NCBI GenBank assembly: GCA_002449305.1
Contig: DKDI01000045.1
Coordinates: 337 to 64,336, forward strand
DNA from: Treponema sp. UBA6852
GTDB lineage: Bacteria > Spirochaetota > Spirochaetia > Treponematales > Treponemataceae
Reading direction: 5' to 3'
Length of the DNA stretch: 64,000 nucleotides
Shown: positions 25,515-33,086 of the stretch, piece by piece
Position numbering within the stretch: position 1 is the first letter of the stretch
How the letters are laid out: each line of letters begins with the position of its first letter
The notes under the pieces: generated by a model
What the model saw: the letters and a program-made list of their open reading frames with translations, nothing else
Databases searched by the model: none
Told to the model about the DNA's origin: nothing
Program-made: the position numbers and the translations under genes

Positions 25515-25572
25515 ATTTAAATTTTATACAAACTTTAAAAGCAAATATTTTCTAATTTTACAGCCGAACCTC

Positions 25573-25599
25573 TTGACAAAACTCGGGGGGGGGTAAAAT
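25573..25599 (+). promoter_or_regulatory. Lipoprotein promoter with a G9 tract in the spacer
   Basis: TTGACA (25573-25578) and TAAAAT (25594-25599) are separated by AAACTC plus nine G (25585-25593), a 15-bp spacer. Two more G would give the 17-bp optimum. Poly-G between -35 and -10 is the known switch of Neisseria porA and opc; same logic inferred here. Confidence 0.7.
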
Positions 25600-25616
25600 G
25601 ACCTTGAGGTATTTAT

Positions 25617-26585
25617 ATGAAAATTAGAAACTTTATTTTTGGAATCGCATTGATTTCTGCGCTTTGCTTTACAAGCTGCTCTGACGGCTCAAGCAGTTCA
25701 GATTCAGATGACACAAGTTCAAGAGTTCTTGACCTTAGAATCAAGAAAAACGGCGTTGTGTACAATTCAAGCCGCTCAATTGAAAACGCAGCTGAAATAA
25801 CACAAACAGATCACGTAAAAGCCACAGCAGTTTCAGGCGGAATCCAGTTTGAAATTACTCTTCCAGAATATACAACTTACCTTGAAATCACAAGGCTTGA
25901 AGACATCGAAGGCATGGAAGATTTTTGGACAACAAGATGTGAACCTGAACCGCAGAATATCTATAGCTATGCTGGAAAAAAATACACATTCGTTTATCCG
26001 CTTTGCGAGCCGGGCGAAAAATACAAGTTCAACATTGGAATGGAAACTACCGAAAACAGCATAACAAAAGCTCTTCCCGCAGAAATTATCATAATCACTG
26101 CCACAGACGGAATTGGTGACATAGACTATTCAAATTTAACAAGCCGCCACATAGACTTATCTTATGATGGAACAAAGCCAACTGTTAAAGTTTCAAATGT
26201 TATTCCACCGGAAGGAGACAATGTGGAAACAAGAATCAACTACCATGCAAAAAACTCCAGCACAGAAACCGACTGGAACAATGATGCAATTTGGTTTGGA
26301 AATTACTTTGGAAAAAAATCAGACACAGTATCTTCAACTAAACTTTATAACGCAAAAGACTACACTGATCCAGACGCTCCTGTTTATTATGAAGAAAATG
26401 AAGAAGCAACAAAAGAGTGTCAAGAACTTCTTGCAACAGGTTTTAGCCATTTCCTTGGAAGCACAAAAAAATCTTATCTTTTTGTGCAGTACGCATACAC
26501 TTTTGAAGTTAATGAAATGGAAAATGCAGAACATTACGTCTGGAGAACCGCAATCTTAGAGTCAGACGCCATAAAAGTAAAGTAA
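25617..26585 (+). CDS. Lipoprotein of unknown function, phase-variable promoter
   Basis: 322 aa. Lipoprotein signal peptide with lipobox FTSC at residue 21; the mature start CSDGSSSSDSDD is the same kind of serine/aspartate linker as in the lipoprotein at 6605 (CSDGSSGSSDD). The remainder shows beta-rich, fibronectin-like stretches (VKATAVSGGIQFEITLPEYTTYLEITRL, KPTVKVSNVIPPEG) but no family I recognise. GAGGT stands before the ATG. Transcription probably depends on the G9 spacer upstream; a terminator follows. Confidence 0.75.
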   Translation: MKIRNFIFGIALISALCFTSCSDGSSSSDSDDTSSRVLDLRIKKNGVVYNSSRSIENAAEITQTDHVKATAVSGGIQFEITLPEYTTYLEITRLEDIEGMEDFWTTRCEPEPQNIYSYAGKKYTFVYPLCEPGEKYKFNIGMETTENSITKALPAEIIIITATDGIGDIDYSNLTSRHIDLSYDGTKPTVKVSNVIPPEGDNVETRINYHAKNSSTETDWNNDAIWFGNYFGKKSDTVSSTKLYNAKDYTDPDAPVYYEENEEATKECQELLATGFSHFLGSTKKSYLFVQYAYTFEVNEMENAEHYVWRTAILESDAIKVK

Positions 26586-26593
26586 ACTTCCAC

Positions 26594-26640
26594 TCCCTGA
26601 CTGACTTTGCAAAACAAAATCAGCCAGGGAATTTTTTTTA
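26594..26640 (+). terminator. Terminator after the lipoprotein
   Basis: TCCCTGACTGACTTTG pairs imperfectly with CAAAATCAGCCAGGGA, followed by A and a T8 run. Confidence 0.8.
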
Positions 26641-26672
26641 GGTAGCCCAAATGTCGAGCTTTATAATTTAAT

Positions 26673-26746
26673 GTCATTATCGGGCTTGACCCGATAATCT
26701 ATTGAAAATTTCCAACAGATTCCCGTGTCGTAGCACGGGAATGACA
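26673..26746 (+). repeat. Pair of REP-like palindromes
   Basis: GTCATTATCGGGCTTGACC-type unit (26673-26700) faces AGATTCCCGTGTCGTAGCAC-type unit (26718-26746), the two loop classes in opposite orientation, like a BIME pair. It fills the gap between convergent genes. Confidence 0.7.
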
Positions 26747-26804
26747 CTTAAATTACTGTTCTTATCAAAACTCGAATTTCAGGCTATGTAAAAAAAATGC
26801 AAGG

Positions 26805-27707
26805 TTAACACACAAGCTCAAGTCCGTCGTAGGCAGGTCCTATATAAAATCCGTTTTCTGCGTTTTTTTTCAGCAGAGGAAACTTCCACAAAATGCTTTT
26901 TACATAATCTTCTATTTGAACGTGGCTCATGTTATGCGTTATGTGAGTCAGATAAACGTTTCGCGGATTCATTTTTTGCGCCGCTTCAAGTGCCTGTTCA
27001 AACGAAAAATGCGTCGAATGAGGTTCCAGCCGCAATCCGTCGATTACAATATGCTCAAGAATTCCTGATGCTTCTTTTACAAGTTCAATTGAATTTTCCG
27101 GCACAAAACTGCAATCAGTAAGATAGGCGATGCTGTGTTTTTTTCCGTCCTTCCCTTCCTCGCTGAACAAAAGTCCCATGTCATCTAAATGCCCGTGCTT
27201 GAGCATTACAGGTAGAATTTCAATTCCGTTTATAAAAAGAGGATTTTTTTCGCTGACATTTTCCGCGCTCATAATTTGAATTTTTGGTTTTCCGCCGCCT
27301 TCTTTCATCGGAGTAAAAATGTAGTCGAATCTGTGCCGAATGTCATGCTCCGCGTAAGTTGTTGTGTAAATTTTTAGACCTTCGCCTTCAGTTTCCTTGT
27401 TGTCAGGATGCGCCGGATCAAGAGCCTTTGTGTGACTAAAAACGCGCAAGTCGTCAATTCCATGAAGATGATCCGCATGGCTGTGAGTTATAAAAACCGC
27501 GTCAACTTTGGTAATTTTATATTTCAACGCCTGAATTCTAAATTCCGGCCCGACATCCACAAGAATATTTGCAGGACTTTCAAGAAACGCGCTGCATCTT
27601 AACCGGTTGTCCCTCAAATCGCTTGAACGGCACACATTGCAGCCGCATCCAATCACAGGAATTCCGTGGCTTGTTCCGGTGCCAGTAAGAATCATTTTCA
27701 TAAGCAT
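26805..27707 (-). CDS. Metallo-beta-lactamase-fold hydrolase, PhnP-like
   Basis: 300 aa from the ATG at 27707. MILTGTGTSHGIPVIGCGCNVC is the typical start of this family, including the Cys-rich GCGCxVC loop; earlier in-frame codons to 27812 encode a non-conserved, hydrophobic stretch and overlap the sigma-factor terminator. Metal motif THSHADHLHGIDDLR, then LKHGHLDDMG, YLTDCSFVP and a late H in LTHITHNMSH. Related PhnP enzymes hydrolyse cyclic phosphodiesters; the true substrate here is unknown. Confidence 0.85.
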   Translation of the reverse strand: MLMKMILTGTGTSHGIPVIGCGCNVCRSSDLRDNRLRCSAFLESPANILVDVGPEFRIQALKYKITKVDAVFITHSHADHLHGIDDLRVFSHTKALDPAHPDNKETEGEGLKIYTTTYAEHDIRHRFDYIFTPMKEGGGKPKIQIMSAENVSEKNPLFINGIEILPVMLKHGHLDDMGLLFSEEGKDGKKHSIAYLTDCSFVPENSIELVKEASGILEHIVIDGLRLEPHSTHFSFEQALEAAQKMNPRNVYLTHITHNMSHVQIEDYVKSILWKFPLLKKNAENGFYIGPAYDGLELVC

Positions 27708-27750
27708 ATCATACTTCTTTGAATAAATTTTTGAAATAGCCGCATAAAGT

Positions 27751-27800
27751 AAAAAAAACAGAGGCTCCGGCGCTGAATAAAATTCACAACCGAAGCCTCT
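27751..27800 (-). terminator. Terminator of the sigma factor gene
   Basis: Minus-strand stem AGAGGCTTCGG / CCGGAGCCTCT followed by G and a T8 run, 57 bases after the stop of the gene at 27857. Confidence 0.85.
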
Positions 27801-27856
27801 CAATCTGCGCAAGAGAAATTGACAGTAAAAGGAGACTAAGAACTGACTAAAATGCC

Positions 27857-28675
27857 CTAAACAGCAAAAACACTCTCCATTGCAGATTTAAGATGTTTTT
27901 TGGCGCGGAGTTCAGCCTGGCGCACTGCCTCTTGGCTCAATCCTACAATCCTACCGACTTCACGCAAACTTTTTGAATGCAAGTCATAGTCAAAATTGTA
28001 ACGATGCCGCAAAACACTCTTTTCTATTCCTGTTAAAGAATCCATAAAAAAATTAACGCAGCTTTTGGAATCCTCTCTAACCGCAAGCTCTTCTGGAGAA
28101 AACCCAGTGTCCGGGATAATCTCGCCTAACGAAACTGATTTTCCTTCATCAGCAACTTCAGTATCAAGAGACGCAACTGTATAAGAAGTGTCAAGAACAT
28201 CTTTTAGGCGTTCTTCTGAAATCCCTGCAAAAAGCGCAAGTTCCTTAACAGAGGCTTCTCTTCCGTTCTGCTGAAAGAAAATATTCTGAAATTTCTGGAT
28301 GCGGCGCAAAAGAGTTTCCCTGTGCACCGGAATCAAAATTGGAGAACTATTGGCACTGATGAATCTCATAATGTGCTGCACAATCCATCTGTAGGCATAA
28401 GTTGAAAATCTTGTTCCAAACGCTGGATCAAATCTTTGGGCAGCAGTCATAAGTCCAAGGTTTCCTTCTTGAATCAAATCCATAATGCTAAATGCGCCTT
28501 TTTTGAATTTTCCTGCAACGCTCACAACAAGCCTAAGATTTGAATTAACAAGCAGATTGAATGCTTCTTTGTCTCCAGACTTGATTCGTTTTGCAAGCGC
28601 AATTTCTTCTTCGGCGGAAAGCAGAGGATATTTCTTCAATGAATTCAGATATCCATGGGCAACATCAATTTCCAT
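27857..28675 (-). CDS. Sigma-70 family RNA polymerase sigma factor (group 2, RpoS/RpoD-like)
   Basis: 272 aa from the ATG at 28675 (GGAG 8 bases upstream; the longer reading to 28705 has none). Region 1.2 (DVAHGYLNSLKKYPLLSAEEEIALAKRI), region 2 (NLRLVVSVAGKF, MDLIQEGNLGLMTAAQRFDPAFGTRFSTYAYRWI), region 3 and region 4 (LREVGRIVGLSQEAVRQAELRAKKHLK). It lacks region 1.1 and the long non-conserved region of RpoD, as alternative group 2 sigma factors do. A -24/-12-like element lies 39 bases upstream, hinting at control by RpoN, encoded at 61976. Confidence 0.88.
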   Translation of the reverse strand: MEIDVAHGYLNSLKKYPLLSAEEEIALAKRIKSGDKEAFNLLVNSNLRLVVSVAGKFKKGAFSIMDLIQEGNLGLMTAAQRFDPAFGTRFSTYAYRWIVQHIMRFISANSSPILIPVHRETLLRRIQKFQNIFFQQNGREASVKELALFAGISEERLKDVLDTSYTVASLDTEVADEGKSVSLGEIIPDTGFSPEELAVREDSKSCVNFFMDSLTGIEKSVLRHRYNFDYDLHSKSLREVGRIVGLSQEAVRQAELRAKKHLKSAMESVFAV

Positions 28676-28713
28676 AACAAAACTCCATAACTTTTTTAAT
28701 CTCATAATACACT

Positions 28714-28730
28714 GGCATACATTGTGCCAA
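28714..28730 (-). promoter_or_regulatory. Sigma-54-like -24/-12 promoter of the sigma factor gene
   Basis: Minus strand TTGGCAC (28730-28724), five bases, ATGCC (28718-28714): GG and GC are 10 bp apart as in TGGCAC-N5-TTGCA, with one mismatch in the -12 element. A sigma-70 reading (TTGGCA, 15-bp spacer, TATTAT at 28709-28704) overlaps, so the class is not settled. Confidence 0.45.
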
Positions 28731-28941
28731 GTAAAGAAAAGTATAGATAAAAACCGACATTTTTCTTGAAACTAATGCGTATTTTCTTGCAATTCAAGGA
28801 AATAAAATCTTAAAAAAAATTTCAATTCAAAAGAATAAAATTCAAAGAAAAAACAAAATTACAAAAAAGTAGACAGATGAGCAAAAAATTATCTGTATAA
28901 ATTTATATACAGTGTAAAATTGTAGACAGAAATATATGTCA

Positions 28942-28962
28942 TCTTCGAACTTGATTCGAAGA
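28942..28962. other. Palindrome in the sigma-factor / asnS gap
   Basis: TCTTCGAA and TTCGAAGA around CTTGA; together with CTGTATA/TATACAG at 28893-28912 and a repeated GTAGACAGA (28869, 28922). Candidate operator sites in the divergent 28676-29182 region. Confidence 0.35.
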
Positions 28963-29012
28963 ACTTTTATAAATTTACATGAGGTGGAAATGTCAAGTAA
29001 TAAGAAATCAAA

Positions 29013-29150
29013 TTCCTATTAAAACAAACAAAATGTTCCTATTGCAACGGGAATGCTTATTTTGTTCAAACAGGAACAGCCTTCCTATTAGAACAGGAAT
29101 CACGTTCCGCTTAGAACAGGAAGCGGTTTCAGCTTAAAACATTAATTGAC
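29013..29150 (+). repeat. Six-copy 23-bp tandem array before asnS
   Basis: Units start at 29013, 29036, 29059, 29082, 29105 and 29128, exactly 23 bp apart, consensus TTCCTATTAGAACAGGAA plus five variable bases. Each better unit is an inverted repeat (TTCCT/AGGAA at 29082; CCGCTT/AAGCGG at 29107-29126, with both arms changed together). The last unit runs into the -35 of the asnS promoter. Confidence 0.8.
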
Positions 29151-29174
29151 CATATAAAATCAATTCATTAAACT
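29146..29174 (+). promoter_or_regulatory. asnS promoter
   Basis: TTGACC (29146-29151), 17-bp spacer, TAAACT (29169-29174); the ATG is 8 bp further and has no ribosome site, so a leaderless transcript is likely. Confidence 0.55.
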
Positions 29175-29182
29175 GTAAAATT

Positions 29183-30643
29183 ATGACACCTATTCTTATA
29201 AAAGATTTGCTTTCTACAAAACCGGAAAGTCAAAAAGTTACAGTTTGCGGCTGGATTCGTTCTGTACGCGACTCAAAAAATCTTGTTTTCATTCAGGTAA
29301 ATGACGGTAGCTGTTTCGCTAATATTCAGCTTACTTTTGACAGAAATTCGCCTTCTCCAAATGCAAATGTAAATAATATAGAAGAAGAATTAAAAAAACT
29401 GAACACAGGTGCATCTATACGTGCAGAGGGAATTTTAATTGCTTCCCCTGCAAGCGGTCAGGCTGTGGAAGTTACTCTTGAATCGCTGAAAATGCTGGGC
29501 GCGTGCAATCCAGAAGAATATCCTCTGCAGAAAAACAGAATGTCTATGGAATATCTTCGCACAAACGCACATCTTCGTGCCAGAACAAATACTTTTGGCG
29601 CAGTTTACAGAGTGAGAAACCAAATGGCTTTTGCCGTTCATTCGTTTTTTCAGGAACGCGGATTCCAATACATCAACGCCCCGGAAATCACTTGCTCTGA
29701 CTGTGAAGGCGCAGGCGAAATGTTTCAGGTTACAACGCTTTCAATGGAAAAAATCGTTGAGCTTGGCGTAAAAGCAGGAGCTGGCGGAATGAAAATTGAG
29801 GACGCCCACAAAATTGTTGACTATTCAAAAGACTTTTTCGGCAAAAAAGCATCTCTCACTGTTTCCGGTCAACTTGAAGCGGAAACGATGGCAACCGCAT
29901 TAAGCCGCGTCTACACTTTTGGACCTACTTTCCGTGCAGAAAATTCAAACACTCCGCGCCACTTGGCTGAATTCTGGATGATTGAGCCGGAAATGGCGTT
30001 CTTTGACCTTGATGACGACATGGACATTCAGGAAGATTTCGTAAAATATCTTTTAAATTGGGCTTTAACAAAATGCCGTTCAGACTTGGAATTCTTTGAC
30101 AAACGAATTCAACCTGGACTTATTGAAAGCCTTGAAAAAGTCGCAAAGGCAAAATTCGTTCGCATTTCCTACACAGACGCAATTGCAAAACTTGAAGAAG
30201 CTGAAAAGAACGGAGCAAAATTTGAATTCAAGCCGTACTGGGGCTGCGATATTGCAACTGAGCACGAGCGTTATCTTACAGAAAAGATTTTTGGTTGCCC
30301 GGTAATGGTTTTTAACTATCCAAAAGAAATAAAATCCTTCTATATGAAACAGAATGATGACGGAAAAACTGTAAAAGCAGTAGATGTTCTTGTTCCTGGA
30401 ATCGGTGAATTAATCGGCGGCTCTGAGCGCGAAGAAAATTACGAAAAACTTTTAAAAGCGTGCGAGGAACGCAAGATGGATATGTCAAACTATCAGTGGT
30501 ATCTTGATTTGCGTAGATTCGGCACAGTTCCTCATTCCGGATTCGGACTGGGATTTGAGCGACTTATCCGTTACGTTACAGGAATGGAAAATATCCGCGA
30601 CGTAATTCCTTATCCACGAGCACCAAAACTCGCTGATTTCTAA
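29183..30643 (+). CDS. asnS: Asparaginyl-tRNA synthetase
   Basis: Class IIb aminoacyl-tRNA synthetase charging tRNA-Asn, 486 aa. N-terminal OB fold (VTVCGWIRSVRDSKNLVFIQVNDGS), motif 2 region (FGPTFRAENSNTPRHLAEFWMIEPEM) and motif 3 (GFGLGFERLIRYVTGMENIRDVIPYPRAPKLADF). The AsnRS-type HLAEFWMIEPE distinguishes it from AspRS. The gene stands alone between a 23-bp repeat array and a MITE-like repeat. Confidence 0.96.
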   Translation: MTPILIKDLLSTKPESQKVTVCGWIRSVRDSKNLVFIQVNDGSCFANIQLTFDRNSPSPNANVNNIEEELKKLNTGASIRAEGILIASPASGQAVEVTLESLKMLGACNPEEYPLQKNRMSMEYLRTNAHLRARTNTFGAVYRVRNQMAFAVHSFFQERGFQYINAPEITCSDCEGAGEMFQVTTLSMEKIVELGVKAGAGGMKIEDAHKIVDYSKDFFGKKASLTVSGQLEAETMATALSRVYTFGPTFRAENSNTPRHLAEFWMIEPEMAFFDLDDDMDIQEDFVKYLLNWALTKCRSDLEFFDKRIQPGLIESLEKVAKAKFVRISYTDAIAKLEEAEKNGAKFEFKPYWGCDIATEHERYLTEKIFGCPVMVFNYPKEIKSFYMKQNDDGKTVKAVDVLVPGIGELIGGSEREENYEKLLKACEERKMDMSNYQWYLDLRRFGTVPHSGFGLGFERLIRYVTGMENIRDVIPYPRAPKLADF

Positions 30644-30652
30644 AAAAATTTA

Positions 30653-30749
30653 GGGGATGTCTAATAATTTCTAAATAATTGCAATATATGCATTTAGATT
30701 TTCGGGTCAAGCCTGAAAATGACAAAAAAGATACTTTTGAGACATCCCC
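30653..30749 (+). repeat. MITE-like element, copy A
   Basis: Ends in GGGGATGTCT (30653-30662) and AGACATCCCC (30740-30749) and contains a REP-like palindrome ATTTTCGGGTCAAGCC. A second copy at 55230-55360 shares both ends and the internal ATTTAGATTTTCGGG and AAAAGATACTTTTG blocks. 97 bp, no coding capacity. It may serve as the asnS terminator. Confidence 0.75.
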
Positions 30750-30850
30750 ACAATAAAGCCATACTGCGCATTCTGTTCAGTATGGCAAATTTGTTTTCTA
30801 ATTTGCAAAATTCAGCAAGCAGGCTTATAATATCAGCTAGGAAAGAATCA

Positions 30851-31750
30851 ATGGCAGAACAGACAGACTTTGATATGTACGGCAGAAAAATATTCTTCTT
30901 AAATCCTGCTTATGCAATAAAAAAAGACATAATAAGCAGCCTGAGGAAAAAAGAATACGAAGTCTACATTATCGAAAACTACCGCGATGCAAAAAATCTT
31001 CTGCGGAAAAATCCCGGCTCTGTTCTGTTTATAAATATTGACGCGCAACTTTCAATAGGCGCCTGGTTCAATTTTCTGCGAAGTTTCGACAAAGAAGAAA
31101 GCCTCAAGACAATTCAGGCGACAGTCATTTCCGAAAAAATAAAGCAAAACGAAATTGAGCTGTTCTCAAAATTTTCGGATTCAGAAAACAGCGTAATTGA
31201 TTTTTCAGATGGAATAGAAAAAGTTTCCGAGCACATACAGAATATTCTTGCCAAAACAAACGCAAAAGGAAGACGGCAGTATATCCGGGCAAATTTAATG
31301 CACGACAAGGACGCGTCTTTATTTTGGAACCACGGAAGCAAAATGCACCAGCTCAAACTTTTTGATTTAAGTTCTGTGGGAATGGCTGTAAAAATTCCTG
31401 CCGGGCTTGAAAGCCTTATAATTGCAAAAAACTACATACTTCAAGATGTAACGCTCAGGCTGGGAACAAAGCAGGTTGTAACAGAAGCAGTTGTTTTCGC
31501 AGTAAAAAAAACGGAGCAAGGAACAATCTGGGTTCTTCTCCTCGCGCCGCAAACACCTACTGCTGTAAAGGACGAAATCCGTCAGTATGTTTTTAAAACA
31601 ATTGAAGACAAGATGATAGTTTCAATAAACGAAGAACGCAAAGACGACACTGACTATGCGCAGCTGGACTACTACAACTTTGCGGCAAAGACAAAAACAA
31701 AATCCAAGCCTTCAACTTTTTCAAGCCAGCCCGGACATAACTTTTCATGA
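30851..31750 (+). CDS. PilZ-domain protein with degenerate receiver-like N-terminus
   Basis: 299 aa from the ATG at 30851, which has AGGAAAG in front; the longer open frame to 30719 starts inside the repeat at 30653-30749 and is not credible. Residues 10-130 have a receiver-like alternation (KIFFLNPAYAIKKDIISSLRKKEYEVYII, VLFINIDAQ) without the phosphoryl site. The second half is a PilZ domain with RRQYIRA and the DLSSVGMAV signature, a c-di-GMP binding motif. A 4-base overlap couples it to the next gene. Confidence 0.75.
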   Translation: MAEQTDFDMYGRKIFFLNPAYAIKKDIISSLRKKEYEVYIIENYRDAKNLLRKNPGSVLFINIDAQLSIGAWFNFLRSFDKEESLKTIQATVISEKIKQNEIELFSKFSDSENSVIDFSDGIEKVSEHIQNILAKTNAKGRRQYIRANLMHDKDASLFWNHGSKMHQLKLFDLSSVGMAVKIPAGLESLIIAKNYILQDVTLRLGTKQVVTEAVVFAVKKTEQGTIWVLLLAPQTPTAVKDEIRQYVFKTIEDKMIVSINEERKDDTDYAQLDYYNFAAKTKTKSKPSTFSSQPGHNFS

Positions 31751-33036
31751 CTTTAGGCAAAAAACAGCTAAAAAAAATTTCACTATTCAGCATTGTGCAG
31801 TCGCTTTATTTAAGTTCAAGCTTGTTTTTTTCAAATGACTTGATTTCTTCAGCTTCTGCCTGCGCATTTGGATTTTTGCTTTCAGTTGTTCCAATCAGCA
31901 TGATTATTTGCGTTGTGCTTCTTAGAGTTCTGCACGCTTCCCCGGAAACTGTTTCTGCACTTATTTCTTCAAGTCCGTTTTCAAGCCAGATTATAAGCAT
32001 AGAAGATTCGCTTCCGAAATCGCTTAAGCTTGTTACAAATTTTGAAGTTGTAATTATTGCGGCTGTTGTGTGGATGTCAAGAAGATTTTTCAGTTCTGTG
32101 ATTGTTGGGCTGAAAAGAATTTTTGGAAAAGATGCAAAATCGCGTCCTGTAAAAAATATGTTTCTTGTTTTTACTGGAGAAGCTCTTTTTGTAATTTTAT
32201 TTTCACTGATAATTTTCATAACAATCAGCTTAAAGACAATCGTGCTCGTTCCAAGGTTCTACGGAATTCTTGAGCCTCTGAATCACATTGCCGATTTGAT
32301 TTCCAAGACAGCCGCTGGTTTTGTTCCGTTTATAATTTTATTTGCCGCAACTGCATTCACATATAAATTCGGAAGCAGAACAAATCCGTCCTGGGGAATA
32401 AGCATTTTGTCTTCAGCAGGAACTTGCGCTTCGTTCTGGATTCTTACAAAAGTCTTTCACCTGTTTGTGAACATAAACCGTTACAACATGGTCTACGGAG
32501 TTTTAAGCAACATTATTGTAATTCTCATGGGCGTGTTTTTTTTCTTTATAATTTTTTTCTTTTTTGCGCAGTGGCTTTATGTCTATCAGTTTTTTGAAAC
32601 GTTGCTTTTGTGCGAGCTTTATCTTCTTCCTGAAAAACAAGACGGAAAATTCTTTTCAAACATAAAGCGGTTTCTTTTTATAAATCCGTATTTTCTTCTT
32701 AAGAAAAATTCCCACGCATTAAATTTTGACGACGGAAATTTTGTATACAGAAAAAATTCAAAAAGCGAATTCTGTTTTTACATTGCAAGCGGAAGCATTT
32801 TGCTTATCCACAAAAATGAAGGGCAGGTTTTAAATCAAGGCGCGTTTTTTGGCGAGGGAGAATGTCTTTTAAAGAAGCACCGGCAGGAAGACGCAGTTTC
32901 AATTGGAAAATCAAAAGTCATAAAAATCCCTTATTCCGTATTCCAAAAGCTCATAGAAAAAAATCCAAAAATCGGAGTAAAGGCTCTTTCTCAAATAAGA
33001 AAATACTCCAAGAGAACTTTTTCAGTCCAAGAATAA
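31747..33036 (+). CDS. YihY/BrkB-family membrane protein fused to a cyclic-nucleotide-binding-like domain
   Basis: 429 aa. About six membrane segments in residues 15-280, with the YihY/BrkB pattern (SACAFGFLLSVVPISMIICV, NPSWGISILSSAGTCASFWILTKVF). Residues about 330-420 resemble a cNMP/Crp-type beta-roll: FCFYIASGSILLI, GQVLNQGAFFGEGECL, and SKVIKIPYSVFQKLIEKNP. The phosphate-binding arginine is not obvious, so ligand binding is doubtful. This fusion together with PilZ upstream points to second-messenger control of a membrane protein (inference). Confidence 0.75.
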   Translation: MTLGKKQLKKISLFSIVQSLYLSSSLFFSNDLISSASACAFGFLLSVVPISMIICVVLLRVLHASPETVSALISSSPFSSQIISIEDSLPKSLKLVTNFEVVIIAAVVWMSRRFFSSVIVGLKRIFGKDAKSRPVKNMFLVFTGEALFVILFSLIIFITISLKTIVLVPRFYGILEPLNHIADLISKTAAGFVPFIILFAATAFTYKFGSRTNPSWGISILSSAGTCASFWILTKVFHLFVNINRYNMVYGVLSNIIVILMGVFFFFIIFFFFAQWLYVYQFFETLLLCELYLLPEKQDGKFFSNIKRFLFINPYFLLKKNSHALNFDDGNFVYRKNSKSEFCFYIASGSILLIHKNEGQVLNQGAFFGEGECLLKKHRQEDAVSIGKSKVIKIPYSVFQKLIEKNPKIGVKALSQIRKYSKRTFSVQE

Positions 33037-33049
33037 AATTCCTTTTAAC

Positions 33050-33078
33050 TTGGCTAAAACATGGATATGAGATATAAT
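33050..33078 (+). promoter_or_regulatory. guaA promoter
   Basis: TTGGCT (33050-33055), 17-bp spacer, TATAAT (33073-33078), 8 bp before the ATG: leaderless start. Confidence 0.65.
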
Positions 33079-33086
33079 TGTATTTC

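Noticed and set aside
28990..29022. Ten-codon frame MSSNKKSNSY as a leader peptide for asnS
   Set aside because: Two Asn codons and a good ribosome site, but the best promoter (29146-29174) lies downstream of it, so it would not be on the asnS transcript.
28979..29143. 54-codon frame across the 23-bp repeats
   Set aside because: The period of 23 is not a multiple of three and no repeat at protein level exists; the DNA repeat explains the open frame.
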